From Brachynemurus nebulosus (Eukaryota > Arthropoda > Insecta > Neuroptera > Myrmeleontidae), in NCBI GenBank assembly GCA_035578155.1, contig JAPWDM010000003.1, positions 65,092,142 through 65,156,141 on the forward strand: DNA of 64,000 bases, in the 5' to 3' direction. The position numbers and the translations under genes are program-made. Below the pieces are notes generated by a model, which saw only the letters and a list, made by a program, of their open reading frames with translations, was not told where the DNA came from and did not search any database. This document shows positions 46,162-57,706 of the stretch, one piece after another (the stretch's first letter is position 1; each line of letters begins with the position of its first letter).

Positions 46162-46573
46162 AAATAATCAAGAGGAAACGACTTCCTGCAAAACAAATCA
46201 AAAATGTAGATTGAAGATTAACAACAAGATCTACTTATCAAAAAATAAAAAACAATCAAAAATAGTTATCAATCAAACAAGTTTCGGCCATTAAGCCATC
46301 TTCAAGAGATTATGGCAAAAATTATTATTTTATAAAAGAAAACTAAAAAAGAATTATAAAGGTCAAAGCATTTTAATTTTTTTTTTTTAGTTTTCTTTTA
46401 TAAAATAATAATTTTTACCATAATCTCGTGAAGATGGCCTAATGGCCAAAACATGTTAGACTGACAACTATTTTTGATTGTTTTTTTATTTTTTGACATG
46501 TAGATCTTGTTGTTACTATTCGATTTACACTTTTCATTTGTTTTGCAGGAAATCGTTTCCTCTTGATTATTTA
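46162..46573. repeat. Large palindrome, about 185-bp arms
   Basis: The left arm (46162-46351) and right arm (about 46383-46573) are near-perfect reverse complements around a 30-bp loop. Shared sections include AAATAATCAAGAGGAAACGA, AACAACAAGATCTAC and TTATTTTATAAAAGAAAACT. Each arm carries the hairpin motif GGCC-ATTAAG/CTAAT-GGCC followed by GAAAC or AAAAC. It is a foldback structure with no ORF. Confidence 0.85.
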
Positions 46574-48056
46574 TGAATTTGTTTATTATTTTAAATACGT
46601 GGTTCATTATATAGCAGCGTAATTTAATTTAAATTTCGCTTGCTGATTGATGCCATTCTATTAATTCCACATACTGATTGGCTCAAAAGCAAAAGCAAAA
46701 ATATTTTTAGCCTCTTGGGACTAACGCACTTGGCGGGGAATGTTCTCTAGCTTCACAAAAATTACAAATTACAAAAATTTTCGTTACCTCCAAAAGAAAA
46801 AAAAAAGAAGAAAAAAGACTGAACTGAAAGAAAAAGAAAAAAAAAGTCAGAAATGTTGGCTGGGGATTCCTTGAAGATATTTTGCCATTCTGATAACAAA
46901 ATTGAAAAATTCACTTCTAATATTGATGTCAAAACTTATTCAAAATATTTTATAGACATTGAAAATGAGGAAATAGGAAATTTTCGATTAATATGAATTT
47001 TAAAGTTTACAAATTGCCGCATTTACCGACTGACAAATGACTTGTTTCAACACCTAATAAAAAAAATCACATAAAAATGATTCGATTCGTTGCAAAAAAA
47101 GTGACAAATTGATTTTAAAAATATAATGATTCTTATTAAAAAAAATTTTTATATACTTTACCTCAACATTTTAAAAGAATTTTTAAATTCCCCTACAGCC
47201 GCGAAAAATTCACCCCCCCCCCCCGCCCATCCTTCGCTCTCAACTTTAGATAAACGTGAAAAACGACATGTTTTTGACCTGTCACATAAATTATAATTGT
47301 GCAAGTTTGTATATGATGCTCGCACATACATACCTATATACTCGACACAAACACATCAACCGACAGGGAATGTGTTGTATTCAGGTGCAGGATACCTATC
47401 TCGACGATCTCGACATTTCTCCTCGTTGATGCTAAATGTTCAAAAGGTTTAACCTACGGCGGCTATTTCGTGTGACTGTATATCATTATTCTTCACATTT
47501 CGCATTAGCAATTACTTTTTTGCTACTTTTTTGCTACAATTTTTATTCACTTACTTGTCGGTCGGTCTGTCTGTCTGTATGTCAGACAACATCACTAGAA
47601 AAATATGACTCTAGAAGATATGAATGACTCTTCGTCGTTTCAGCTTCGTTTGTAACATGAAATGCATTCGTTTATGAAATGATAAAGGTGATGTTAGATT
47701 TACGAGTTTGTTAATTGAACTGGCGAAAAAAGGGTTAGCAGAAATGATGGGCACATAAAAAGAGCAAGATATTAACTCTAAATGTTCCATGGACGTTATT
47801 TTCGCTACAGTGACTATTTTTAAAAAGAAACCAGTGTCTGTCTTAGAAAGAACTGGGTTCAGCAATTAAACAGACTAAAAAGTAGGGAACTTTATTACCA
47901 AGAAGTACCTAGGGGTGCCTATTTTTTCAACTAGCAAGCTGATTTTTATTTTAAAGTTTAAAAAAATTTAAGAAAAATGAAACATTCTAATTATAAAACA
48001 TTTACCACGATAAAAATTTTAAATTAAAAATCACAAAGTGATTGAAAAAATTATCC
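46574..48056. other. No gene; poly-C and AT-rich tracts
   Basis: It includes an uninterrupted C run at about 47211-47225 and a GTCGGTCGGTCTGTCTGTCT simple repeat near 47558. No exon, RNA gene or terminal repeats were recognised. Confidence 0.5.
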
Positions 48057-48128
48057 GGATCGGCCGGGAATCGAACCCAAGATCTCCTGGTAATTAGCCA
48101 GGTGTGCTATCCATTAAACAATCGATTC
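48057..48128 (-). tRNA. tRNA-like sequence, probable pseudogene or SINE head
   Basis: On the minus strand, 72 nt fold as a cloverleaf. The anticodon stem CCTGG/CCAGG is perfect, with loop CTAATTA (anticodon AAT, isoleucine, if taken literally). The D arm TTTAATGGATAGC resembles tRNA-Arg, and the B box GGTTCGATTCC is perfect. The acceptor GAATCGA/CCGATCC has two mismatches (positions 2-71 and 7-66) and the D stem has one. A TTTTTT terminator follows 6 nt after the 3' end. The mismatches and mixed identity argue for a pseudogene or tRNA-derived SINE rather than a working tRNA. Confidence 0.55.
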
Positions 48129-48965
48129 TTTGCTCGACAGGCGCCCGACACAGATAACATTCAATCACTTGTGTGTATGTACTCTGTATTGCGAGAAGCA
48201 GTTACATTTTTCAATTTCAAATATAAAAAAACATTTCCACCATTTCCAACATTTTCACTAAATATTTTAAGAACTGAATGTTTCGTTCAAGCGTTAGTGA
48301 ATTTTAGCGAATATCATTTTCGGAGTCTAAACACGTCAAAAAAATTTCTATCACACAACCGTGATAACGGTAGAGAGAATCTCGCTATGTAAATGCTATC
48401 CAAATATGAAAATTTCCTCAAAAAATAACAATAATTATAAAATTTCCTTGGAAAACTTCTTTTCCTTCATTCGAACATTCAATAATCTAATGTCGATGTT
48501 AAAATATGTTATATATGCAGATATATGCAAGACGCAAATTAACAAATCTTAAGAAGAAGATACAACGGAACAGTAGATTTGTGGATATTGTAAAGTTACT
48601 TTTTGAGTCGACAAAAGTTTGTGATGAATTGTATGGTGCGAAGAATGAGAACAAACGACCGCCACACAAATTGTAACGACAAAGCACCAGAGTAAGAGCA
48701 GGATAGATAGATAGACATATACATACATATCTGCCATATTTAAAGTCTTTTCAACCAAGAAATACTGTTACTGTCAGTAAGAATATATTCTTTAGTCAAT
48801 TCTAATTCTAAACTCAATGTACGATTTAATATACAAAATGTTTCAGACTTATCGAATCAAAAAAAAAATTCAAAGACAAAGTATCTAAGTTGTCAGTTCA
48901 ATTCAAATATATTAGTTAATGCCCTGGTTGGTAATTGTTCTGGTTAATACAGTCAACTGCTTGGG
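48129..48965. other. AT-rich, no gene supported
   Basis: Only short spurious ORFs and a GATAGATAGA microsatellite near 48700-48715 were seen. Confidence 0.5.
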
Positions 48966-49335
48966 TTAGAAGCAGTTAAAAGCCTGTTGATTCACTTCAA
49001 CATATACAATCACTTTTACTTGCCCCTAAATTCAGGCAATTGGCATTGCACTCTCAAGTACCCGACTACCATCTATAAGGCACTCGTGATTTTTTTTGAA
49101 AACTTAAAAAACATGCCGCAGTAAGTTCCTAAAAAAAGTGAGAAACTATCTGAAAGTTTTCTATCAAAATAATTTACCTTCTTGTTCTGGTTAGTAGCGG
49201 TTACTACTCTGATTAGTAGCAGTTAACAGTCTGTTGATTCACTTCAACATATAAAATAACTTTTACTTGCCCCTAAATTCAGGCAATTGACATTGCACTC
49301 TCAAGTATCCGACTACCTACTATAAGGATCTTGTA
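48966..49335 (+). repeat. Two-copy tandem duplication, period about 248 bp
   Basis: GTTGATTCACTTCAACATAT, then TTTACTTGCCCCTAAATTC, then AGGCAATTG.CATTGCACTC, then CGACTACC and TATAAGG occur at about 48983-49082 and 49231-49327 with few differences. A VAGTTA-rich stretch (TTAGTAGCAGTTA) precedes each copy. It is non-coding. Confidence 0.8.
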
Positions 49336-49439
49336 ATTTCCTCTTTGAATTTTTTAAAAAATGGACAATTAAGCTCTTAAAAAGACTTCCATCCAGAAAA
49401 TTTACCTTCCAACCGTTCTTCTGAAACACCCTGTTCATG

Positions 49440-49867
49440 TTTAAATACATGCATGAGATTTCCACATACACATACATACATATCTGCATGTCTTTCAACA
49501 AAATGTTCTCAGCTTTAAACTCGCAAACTCGGTATCATTGGTGTATGCGGTTCAACTCACTCACAACCAGTCAGAGAGTAAAATCAAACTGTTATAATTG
49601 TACCATTGTGTTATGTAAGCTTTATTTTAATTTCAACATGAAATTTCAAGTACGGACTAAAATATAATGGGGTGGGATGAAGACAATGCGACTCAACTAA
49701 CAACATGTACGTTTAAATGTATCATATATTTTACAATAAATATATAAAAATCGATGAAATATCAAAATTGTATACCTTACTCACTGATAGGCAAACGACA
49801 TCGCATATCTATTCGGTAATATGCATAAAATATTTCATAATTAATTTACATAACAAATAGTTGAAAG
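49440..49867. other. AT-rich spacer, no gene supported
   Basis: No coding block, terminal repeat or RNA gene was recognised; the 76-codon ORF at 49437-49667 shows no domain. Confidence 0.5.
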
Positions 49868-49869
49868 TA

Positions 49870-50704
49870 ACGTAAAAGCCCTTATACCGGAACGCGATCA
49901 TATGTCCGAACAGTTTTGACATTTATATATTAATGAAGTTATTTCTGAAAAAAACGTCTGATAACAAAAATTATTATTAATAGAATGATTATTTTTCAAT
50001 TTAAATTCACCTCGCATTTAATGTTTCCTTACTTAATTAAAGAAATACATATATATGAACTGCTAACTGCAGAAAGGGAACAAGTCCAAAATTTTTCAAA
50101 TGTGTTTTTTTGTGTCAAACTAAAGATGATGTATAGACGGATGATTTACAACAGAAAGGGAACTTTTCTATCATCTGTTATGGCCATAGTAAGTAGTTCA
50201 TTTATGCGTTTACTGCAGATAGAGTATAAGTCTATACACCATCTTGAATTTAAAACAACAAAAAAATTTTAAAAATTTTGGACTTGTTTCCTTTTTGCAG
50301 TTAGCAGTTCATATATTAAACAATTTTTGTTGAATACAATATTTTGATCCGTTATTTGCGTTTGATACTTAAACTAATCTATGTTTCCTATTTTGACGTC
50401 TAGATGTCACTCTATGTGTCAAATTACTTACAATACACGTCTGTTTCTATATCGGTTCCCAACTCCTAGTATCATTAATATTTCTTTGTTTGGATATAGA
50501 TGTCGACATTTGTAAAAAAAAAAAAACATTAATAAATAAAAATTTTTGGGTTGTATTTTTTTAAAACATATTCATTGGATTAAAAAAAACTTTCTTTCAT
50601 GCTTATTAAGAAAAAAAAATGGGTGTTTAATTTATTTGTCAATTTTTATAAGCCAATTTAATTACACACCTAAAACTAATGTTCCGGTATAGGGGCTTTT
50701 ACGT
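49870..50704. mobile_element. Mariner-type MITE, larger relative of 5846-6074
   Basis: The ends ACGTAAAAGCCCTTATACCG and CGGTATAGGGGCTTTTACGT are flanked by TA (49868-49869, 50705-50706). The section AGTTTTGACATTTATATATT up to TTCCTTACTTAATTAAAG is the reverse complement of the interior of the MITE at 5846-6074. The left interior is interrupted by a second palindromic element (50051-50316). Confidence 0.85.
50051..50316. mobile_element. Nested palindromic MITE
   Basis: The terminal inverted repeats ATATATGAACTGCTAACTGC and GCAGTTAGCAGTTCATATAT continue for about 45 bp (through GAACAAGTCC and AAAATTTT). It is inserted in the element at 49870-50704. The AT-rich flanks do not allow the duplication to be fixed, but TA is possible. 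Confidence 0.75.
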
Positions 50705-50706
50705 TA

Positions 50707-51560
50707 TATATAATTGAGAATATGATTTTATTATATGGTAAAAACCCATATCATTTTCTACACGCGTACAAGAAAAAGAGGTTTTAATTAAATATAAAGA
50801 TTCGGAAATATTCCACAACGGTGATCGGTATCAAAACATTACAATTGACATATTTATTACCCTGAAAATATTCTCTCGTTAGTTTTGCTTTTGTAATCAA
50901 ATCAAAGTATTCCCCTGTGAATCGTTTTTCTCCGTGTTGGGTGGTATCTTTCCACCTTAGTTTACTTTTACATAATATATTCTATTAAAACAGCAGTGTA
51001 GTGGTGTTTTTTGAAACTTTAAAATGAAAATAAATGGTCGAGAATATTTGTTTTTGAGGTTAATTCAAACAGTGTTATTTGTGGTAAATAGGTTATATAT
51101 TATTTAATACAAGGATATTGTACTATCCACAATTAAAAGAGAAAGAAAGCTTATGCGAAAAAGAAACGTGTACTACAGTAAAATAATCATCGGTTTCAGA
51201 TTACCATTCCATTGAAAATTTGATGGAAATCTCGGTAAGAAAAACTTTTTTTGTTTCATCATTCCATTAAAAACTTTTCAACGCATTCTATAATCAATTA
51301 ATTCGAAAATGTTTAACAAACACTCTACCTATGGCGTTCTTTGTTTAACTAACAAAGTGAAATAAGTAAAAACATTACCAAAAAAAAAAAAAAATCATCA
51401 AGTGCGTACCCGACACGCATTAAATTAGGGCTCCTCAGTGGCTAGAGCTTTTTTTTGCAGTTTTCGATTTATTTTTTACCCCGCACAAGAGGGTACATGC
51501 AATTATCTTTTGAATCTGTTGATTTGGATTTGGAGTTTTAAGGCTTTCCGGATTCTCCGA
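50707..51560. other. AT-rich, no gene supported
   Basis: No exon, RNA gene or repeat boundary was recognised. Confidence 0.5.
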
Positions 51561-51665
51561 TAATTACCAGCAGGGCCGAATTTATCTTTCAGAAGCCCTG
51601 AAGCACTTCTCATGTGGAGGCCTCTGTTAAAGCGATAAGGAAGTTTCAAAATTTTCCGAAATATA

Positions 51666-51802
51666 CAGGGTGTAAAACAAATAACTTTCGTCCTTTTGTG
51701 GGGTGACTCATAGCGCCCTGTAGACACTAAAACCGCAGGAATTTTTTCGGAATTAACAGTCGCGTCACCCCTCAAAAGGATAAGAGTTATTTCCCTTACA
51801 CC

Positions 51803-51805
<3 letters not shown>
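51666..51805. mobile_element. Short TA-flanked MITE (CAGGGTGTAA ends)
   Basis: Inverted ends of about 45 bp, CAGGGTGTAAAACAAATAAC and the complement of GTTATTTCCCTTACACCCTG, enclose a 50-bp centre. The element is bordered by TA on both sides. A partial, diverged relative lies at about 57800-57905 (sharing CCGAAAAAATTCCTG and GTTTTAGTGTCTACAG). Confidence 0.82.
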
Positions 51806-51866
<61 letters not shown>

Positions 51867-52017
51867 CTTCTCTAGAATGTAAGTGTTCTATGTCCATTTT
51901 CAATAAGGTCGATATAGAAAGAGAGAACTGTAGAATAAACATATGCATTTATACAGCTATCTCTCTCTATATCGACCTTATTGAAAATGGACATAGAACA
52001 CTTACATTCTAGAGGAG

Positions 52018-52090
<73 letters not shown>
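51806..52090. repeat. Palindrome flanked by two (AT)n tracts
   Basis: (AT)n runs at 51806-51864 and about 52020-52089 flank near-perfect arms 51861-51927 and 51960-52025 (sharing TCTAGAATGTAAGTGTTCTA and TGTCCATTTTCAATAAGG). The loop is about 32 bp. The 83-codon minus ORF here is an IYIYIY artefact. Confidence 0.92.
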
Positions 52091-52092
<2 letters not shown>

Positions 52093-52239
52093 ATTCTTTT
52101 CGCCAACACCGAAATAATTTCAATTGAGTGCTTTTAGAAAGTATCTAATTTTTTTCAAATTTTTTGAATTATCAGTTTAGAAATTTCGTTTGGGGGGGGG
52201 GGGAGGCGGAAATAAAGCCACACTGAAATTCAGTATTTT

Positions 52240-52420
52240 ACCAAATGAACCTCAGCTCTTTCCAAAGATATCTCTACCTCAAAAAATTACTAAAAAAAAT
52301 TTTTTGCCATGAATTAATTGATACAAAATTCAATTCTTCCAGGCCAAAAGCAGATAGACGGACGGACGGACTATAAGGGTTCCGAGGTGTTTCGAGATGT
52401 TTCTTTGGAACCCTAAAAAG
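52240..52420 (+). repeat. Retroelement-like 3' tail, family B
   Basis: It contains AGACGGACGGACGGACTATA, then AGGGTTCCGAGGTGTTTCG and GGAACCCTAAAAA. This is the typical 3'-terminal wording of decayed non-LTR retroelements in insect DNA. No coding remnant was seen. Confidence 0.5.
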
Positions 52421-54440
52421 AGGTGGTGGTAAAATGAGCAGATGAAATACCTAAGTGAATCCTTCGTTTGAAGATTTATGTTACGCTGTCGACAACGTAT
52501 TAACCCCTATTTTATTTCATTTTCCTCCCTCAATCCCTCATTGTACACAATACAGATGCTACCTACTTACGGTAAACATAAGCTAACTTGCTTATATTGG
52601 CACGGCGTAGATATATCTCAGCCTCAAGTTTCAACGTCAGATATATGTACCGGTTTCGCTTTTTTATTATTAATAAATTGAGAAAAAAAAATTATGTTTA
52701 ATAAAATTTACAGCGAGGATTTTATGATAAAACATTATTCTGTATTGTATAAATAACAAAAGATTTAAGGTAGCCTATAAAAGAGCAAGTTTTACTACTA
52801 GATTATCAATTTTGTGTACAACTTTAAATCGGCTAGTGTTCTGGATATTTTGCAGAAAAGAATTCTGAAAGAAATTTTTAATACATTGAAATTTGGACAT
52901 TATATAAAGAAATTCTAAAATAACCGCGTTGTTAGTTCTTCTCTGCTCCCCCACCACTACTATAAATTTTCTGTTTTACAAAGTAATTGCAAATTAGCCC
53001 TTTGAATATTTTGGCAACGATATTCATAATTATTTATTGTTTTTCTACTTCATTTATAAAAATTTTTCATCTAGCATCCTAAAAGCCAATAGTGAATACG
53101 ATTTTTAATATTTTAACAAAACACTTGACAATGGAGTATTTGACAGTATCAAAGAAAAGCAATTAAAACAAATTTTAATGAAAATTTATAATAAAAGACA
53201 GCAATTTATTATACTAATTCCTGGTAACTATCATTATTTGATTTTAAAAAAAAATTAATTAAAAAAGTAATTTTTTAGTTAAAATCCACGTAAGCAGAAA
53301 CGGGCTGTGACGTTGCTTTCTCTTATATTTCAACACTATCGCCACTAGTGTCGCTGCTTAAATTCCGGTTAGCAAACATAACTATGGAAATTAATTAAAA
53401 TTTAATTAATTCTTTTAAAAATCAACAATTTCTTTTCCTAGTTACAGGATACCTGTTGCTATCTAGAGAATGTGACGTAACTGACAGCTAGTAAACGTTT
53501 TCGCGCAAATTTTGAGAACAAATACTAAAATGATTTTTTCTAACAATTTTCGGCATTATTTTTAAAAATTAAAAACGTATACATGCATAATACATAAATA
53601 TGTGTGTTTTAAAATACATAGTTTGTCAACATTAGTCAAATTCCCCAATTCATGATTCCTGAATAATTTTTCCTTATTTTAAAAATTCACGCTGATTGAA
53701 AAATTTAAGTTTATATAACTCTGGGTAATTGTTAAAAAAAATAACGGTTTAACAATGTTTTTCTTAGAATTTAATAGCTGTTTGGCGTCGATTGAAAAAT
53801 TCTTATAGTTTTTTCTCAGTTGCTGCAAGAATTTATAGAAAATCATTCGTAAGCAAATATCAAAGTAGACTATTTCGACATAACAAAATATCTTCAGCAT
53901 AATCCGACTGCGGTACAATTCCCCCCCTCCCCCTACTTTACAATATTTTTACATATTCAAAGAAAGTGCCCGTTTCTACTTATTGCTACCGATAGGCTAA
54001 CGAAAATTGTAATAACATTTGAATACGGAACAATTTAATCGAATAGGTAGTAAACGAGTCTATGGACGACTTTTCCTGGAATGAGGACGTATATTATAAT
54101 GCCTATATACGAAATATATTAGATTCAATACACAGAATAATATGAACATTATATTATATGTACGTACATACAATAAATTAATTGAACACCAGGCGAGGAA
54201 TTAGGTTTTGGAAATTGATTATAAATTATTGTATACACTTTACAATATAAAGTATTACCCAATAATATAGGCAGGCATCAATACACACACACACCGCATA
54301 GTCCCAATACACACAGCTAAAGTACATTATATAATAAAGAATGGATTTTTTTCTCATTGAAATACATTTTATTAATTCTCATACAAAATTAAAAATAAAT
54401 ATACCTACTTCAAATATCGATATTTTATAACAAAATAGTA
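52421..54440. other. No gene supported
   Basis: About 2 kb of AT-rich DNA with short ORFs only; no domain, terminal repeat or RNA gene was recognised. Confidence 0.5.
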
Positions 54441-54455
54441 TATATTGTACAATAA

Positions 54456-54536
54456 GTGGGAAAAGAGGCTTATTTCTCACGAATATGAGTTTGTTTGCAA
54501 CAATTCATATGAGTGAGAAATAAGCTTTTCCCACGT
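54456..54536. repeat. Inverted repeat, about 25-35 bp arms
   Basis: GTGGGAAAAGAGGCTTATTT (then CTCAC) pairs with the complement of GTGAGAAATAAGCTTTTCCC (then AC) around a loop of about 35 bp. It could be a small MITE or an RNA hairpin. Confidence 0.8.
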
Positions 54537-54779
54537 ATTTTACACTATACTTTTTCTACGAGCACATTTTTTCTCGTAAAATTTAACATAAATAATTAAA
54601 ATAAAATTTAAATAAGTACTTAGTAAAAATGTTTTAAATTTATAATGTCAATGATAAGATGTTCAAATTTTTGAAAAAGCATACTTTGAAACTATGGAAA
54701 CAATAATAAAAAAATTTGGGGGACAGGTCTATCCACACTGTCAACTTCCCATTGGGTGTCCTTAAAGACTAGAGATTAC

Positions 54780-55380
54780 TGTACATAAATAATTCTTTTT
54801 TCATTTCAGGCGACTCCTCCCCTGCGCCCCCAATAGAGGCCTTGCCCCTTGCACCATACCGGGGGCTTCGCCTTCTGTACCTAACGGTGGGGGCTCCATC
54901 CTTATCCAACAAATGATAACATCATTCGTTCTCAAGATATGCGAGACAAAATATATTTTGGCAAAAACTAATTTTTCAAGTTTCTTATATTTTTTTTTTT
55001 TTTAAATTTTATAATAAAATACTGGCGTTTTTTAAGGTTCTTAGGCCATTATATAATAATGTTATGGTAAAAAATCCATATAATCTATGTTATCTTAATA
55101 AAGATAATCCCGTTTTTTTAGCACAAAAAAACAAATCGCTAATCAAACAAAATTTGCTGAAAACTTTATCCGGTCTTCATTTTTTGATTACGCGTCTAAT
55201 GAAATTAGCCCAGAGTTGATATCATCATTTGTTCTCGAGATATGCGAGACGAAAAAAAATTCACGAACGAACGAACGAACTAACGAACGCACACACAGAC
55301 ATCACGCTAAAAACGTGGAGATATGTCAAAATTAACGATTCGTAAAATCGGACTCATTACAATAACTATGGGAAGTTAAT
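54780..55380 (+). repeat. Unclassified repeat with internal duplication and ACGA tail
   Basis: GC-rich CCGGGGGCTTCGCC wording starts it. GTTCTCAAGATATGCGAGAC at about 54929 recurs as GTTCTCGAGATATGCGAGAC at about 55233. It ends in a GAACGAACGAACGAAC microsatellite followed by CACACACAGAC. This resembles a non-LTR-derived tail. Confidence 0.5.
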
Positions 55381-55477
55381 AATCAACTTACATAATTATG
55401 TATGTATATTTTTAGTATTAATTATATAGATTATGTGTTAAATCAAAGACAGAGCCTACTTTTCTTATTATATTAAG

Positions 55478-55500
55478 CCGTGGGAAATAATTTCCCACGG
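55478..55500. repeat. Perfect short palindrome
   Basis: CCGTGGGAAA and TTTCCCACGG form 10-bp perfect arms around TAA. No gene is nearby to suggest a function. Confidence 0.8.
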
Positions 55501-55509
55501 TTATTTCCG

Positions 55510-56950
55510 CATTGTGCGGGCAATTGTTAATTTTTACATAGCCGTACGCAAAATGTTACTTTTAATAGTAGGAGTAGAAAAAAGATTTTTTTTATGTTGT
55601 TGAGAATATTTAGTATTGACAGCTTAAGCTAGTTTTATTGGAGAAATAGTTTTTTAGGAAATTTACGCCTTGATATGATGAAAAAATTTTCACTATTTCA
55701 TTAAGATTCGTTGTTTAGTTGTGTTTCAGTTACTATGTGAGTCTATAAAATTCGGAGAGTACACTTTATCAATTGATACGTGTTCAAAAGGTCCAAAAAA
55801 TTAACATTTTTGATTTTCTCAACCCGGTTTTCACACCACGAATTATTTACAAAGAAATCGATTAAGGCATAACTCTAATTTATATAGCCCCAAAATATTA
55901 AAATAAATTTTGCTGGAATTTGATTTTTGAACAAAAAAGGAAAAATAAAATTTTCCGATATTTCGCTTAATTTTGGAAATAAACTGTAACTTTTTTTGGG
56001 AAATTTTTAATTTTAATGGCCCAAAAATAAGAACACACTCGAGAAAGTTATACCTATATACATTTCAAAGGGAAATTTCGAAATAGGAATCCGCCTTAAA
56101 ATTCTCAGGGGATCACGCCTAAAGCAATTCTTTGAATAAGTGAAGACACAAAAAATTTGACCAAAAAACTGACCGAAAACATTCGAAATATTAATTTTTG
56201 GGGTTGTTACTGGCCAAATTAACGCTTGCACCAATTCAATCGTAAGTTTGCACAACTGTTTGGCTCCAAACTTTCCGTAAAGTATTTTTCCTTATTAAAA
56301 ATCGAATTTTACTTTATATCCAGGTTAACAACCTTTGCCAAATATTTTTCTTCCATTTTATAAACACATTTTTTTCCTTATGTATTCTTATTAATTTTAT
56401 TAAAAAAAAATAGCTTTCTTCAATCCTGCTGTATCTTTTGTCCGGCCATGTCTTTTATATCCCGACTTCTAGATCTTTTCCCTTGAACTGTTTACTTTGA
56501 TCCTAATGATGGTCGAGTAATTGAATTATATCTTTACTTACATCTTCCCCTAGCCATTTTTAATAAATTTTGAAATTTTCCTGTTGCGTAGTAGCGGAAT
56601 AGAAGAACGTCCCTACACAAATCTGCTCTTTTATACTATTTTAACAGATGATAAGCAGCGTGATAAATGTTCCCTTATTTACGACAGTGATTCTCAAACG
56701 GTGTCCGATCAATCGCCACTAGTTTACGTAACCATTTAATATAATATACAGGGTGGAAAGTATATACGTCTCATTGCAAAAACAGTGGGTAGATCTCACC
56801 CATGTAATTAATATTTGCCAATAAATTTGAACCAGAAGTATTTTTTAACAGAGAAAATTTGATACTAAATATGGGTCAAAAAAGGCGCCCTTAAAAATCT
56901 TTTTTGTGACCATTTTATATACCTATTAAGTTAATTTTTTTTTAAAAGCA
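55510..56950. other. No gene supported
   Basis: AT-rich DNA. Isolated transposon-like ends occur (CAGTGATTCTCAAACGG at about 56689, hAT-like; ATACAGGGTGGAAAG at about 56747), without matching partner ends. Confidence 0.45.
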
Positions 56951-56961
56951 ACACGATAAAT

Positions 56962-57706
56962 AGTAACTAGAAGTAAACATGTTTACAAAATTTTATTGAA
57001 TTTTGGTCAACAAAATGACTTTGAACCAGGTATCGCATTACTTTCGGATCAGACAGTTTCGTCTTTAGCATATGCAGGTATACATATTGCACTCAATGTG
57101 ACTAAAAGTTCAAAATATTTTCATAAAAACAACGTACACAAGTTACATACACACACATACATATGTGTATCAAAATATTATTTATACGTATTTTATGTGA
57201 ACATCCTTTTTTTTTCTTTTATTTATTACGTGCACAATTGAAAAGTGCCACTGTAATTTTAATTGACTATCAAAAGTATTTTTGTTTATTAAATAAATTC
57301 ATCTTCTTTTATTGTTTTCAGTTTTGAGAGATAGAAGTATAGTTGCTTGTTAAAAATTTGTTTTTCAGTAATAAAAAATCTTAGTAAATACGTACGTCTT
57401 AACTATTGTAGTGGACCGTCTAAATATTCAACAATTTTTCAATATATTTTACAAAAATTTTTTCCGATTTTTTGATTTTTCTTACTTTTGTCAAATAAAA
57501 AATGCTGTTAGTATTCTAAATGGTGAAAAATGTAATTTTTGACCAATTATATTCATTCAAATGTGCATAATTTAATGTAATTTAGTTGCAAAATTTTATT
57601 GAAATAAGTACGGTCCTGACCTGTCCGCAGAAACCCGGTACCTACTAGAAACAAACATGTTTACAAAATTTTACTGAATTTTGGTCAACAAAATTACTTT
57701 ATACCT
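56962..57706 (+). repeat. Direct repeat pair, about 60 bp, 680 bp apart
   Basis: AACATGTTTACAAAATTTTA, then TGAATTTTGGTCAACAAAAT occurs at about 56977-57016 and 57654-57693, preceded in each case by CTAGAA and followed by CTTT. The interval is AT-rich without an ORF of note. It could be remnants of terminal direct repeats or a local duplication. Confidence 0.6.

Noticed and set aside
48042..48392. 116-codon plus-strand ORF starting MKKLSGSAGNRTQDLL
   Set aside because: GNRTQDL is a known artefact of translating tRNA or tRNA-derived SINE sequence; the tRNA-like structure on the other strand explains it.
49021..49060. CATTGCACTC resembling a miR-92-type seed
   Set aside because: The match is short, the surrounding block does not fold into a clear precursor, and it is part of a tandem duplication.
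51872..52123. 83-codon minus-strand ORF with IYIYIY repeats
   Set aside because: It is the translation of an (AT)n microsatellite and palindrome; no start context or domain. The same applies to 61958-62239.
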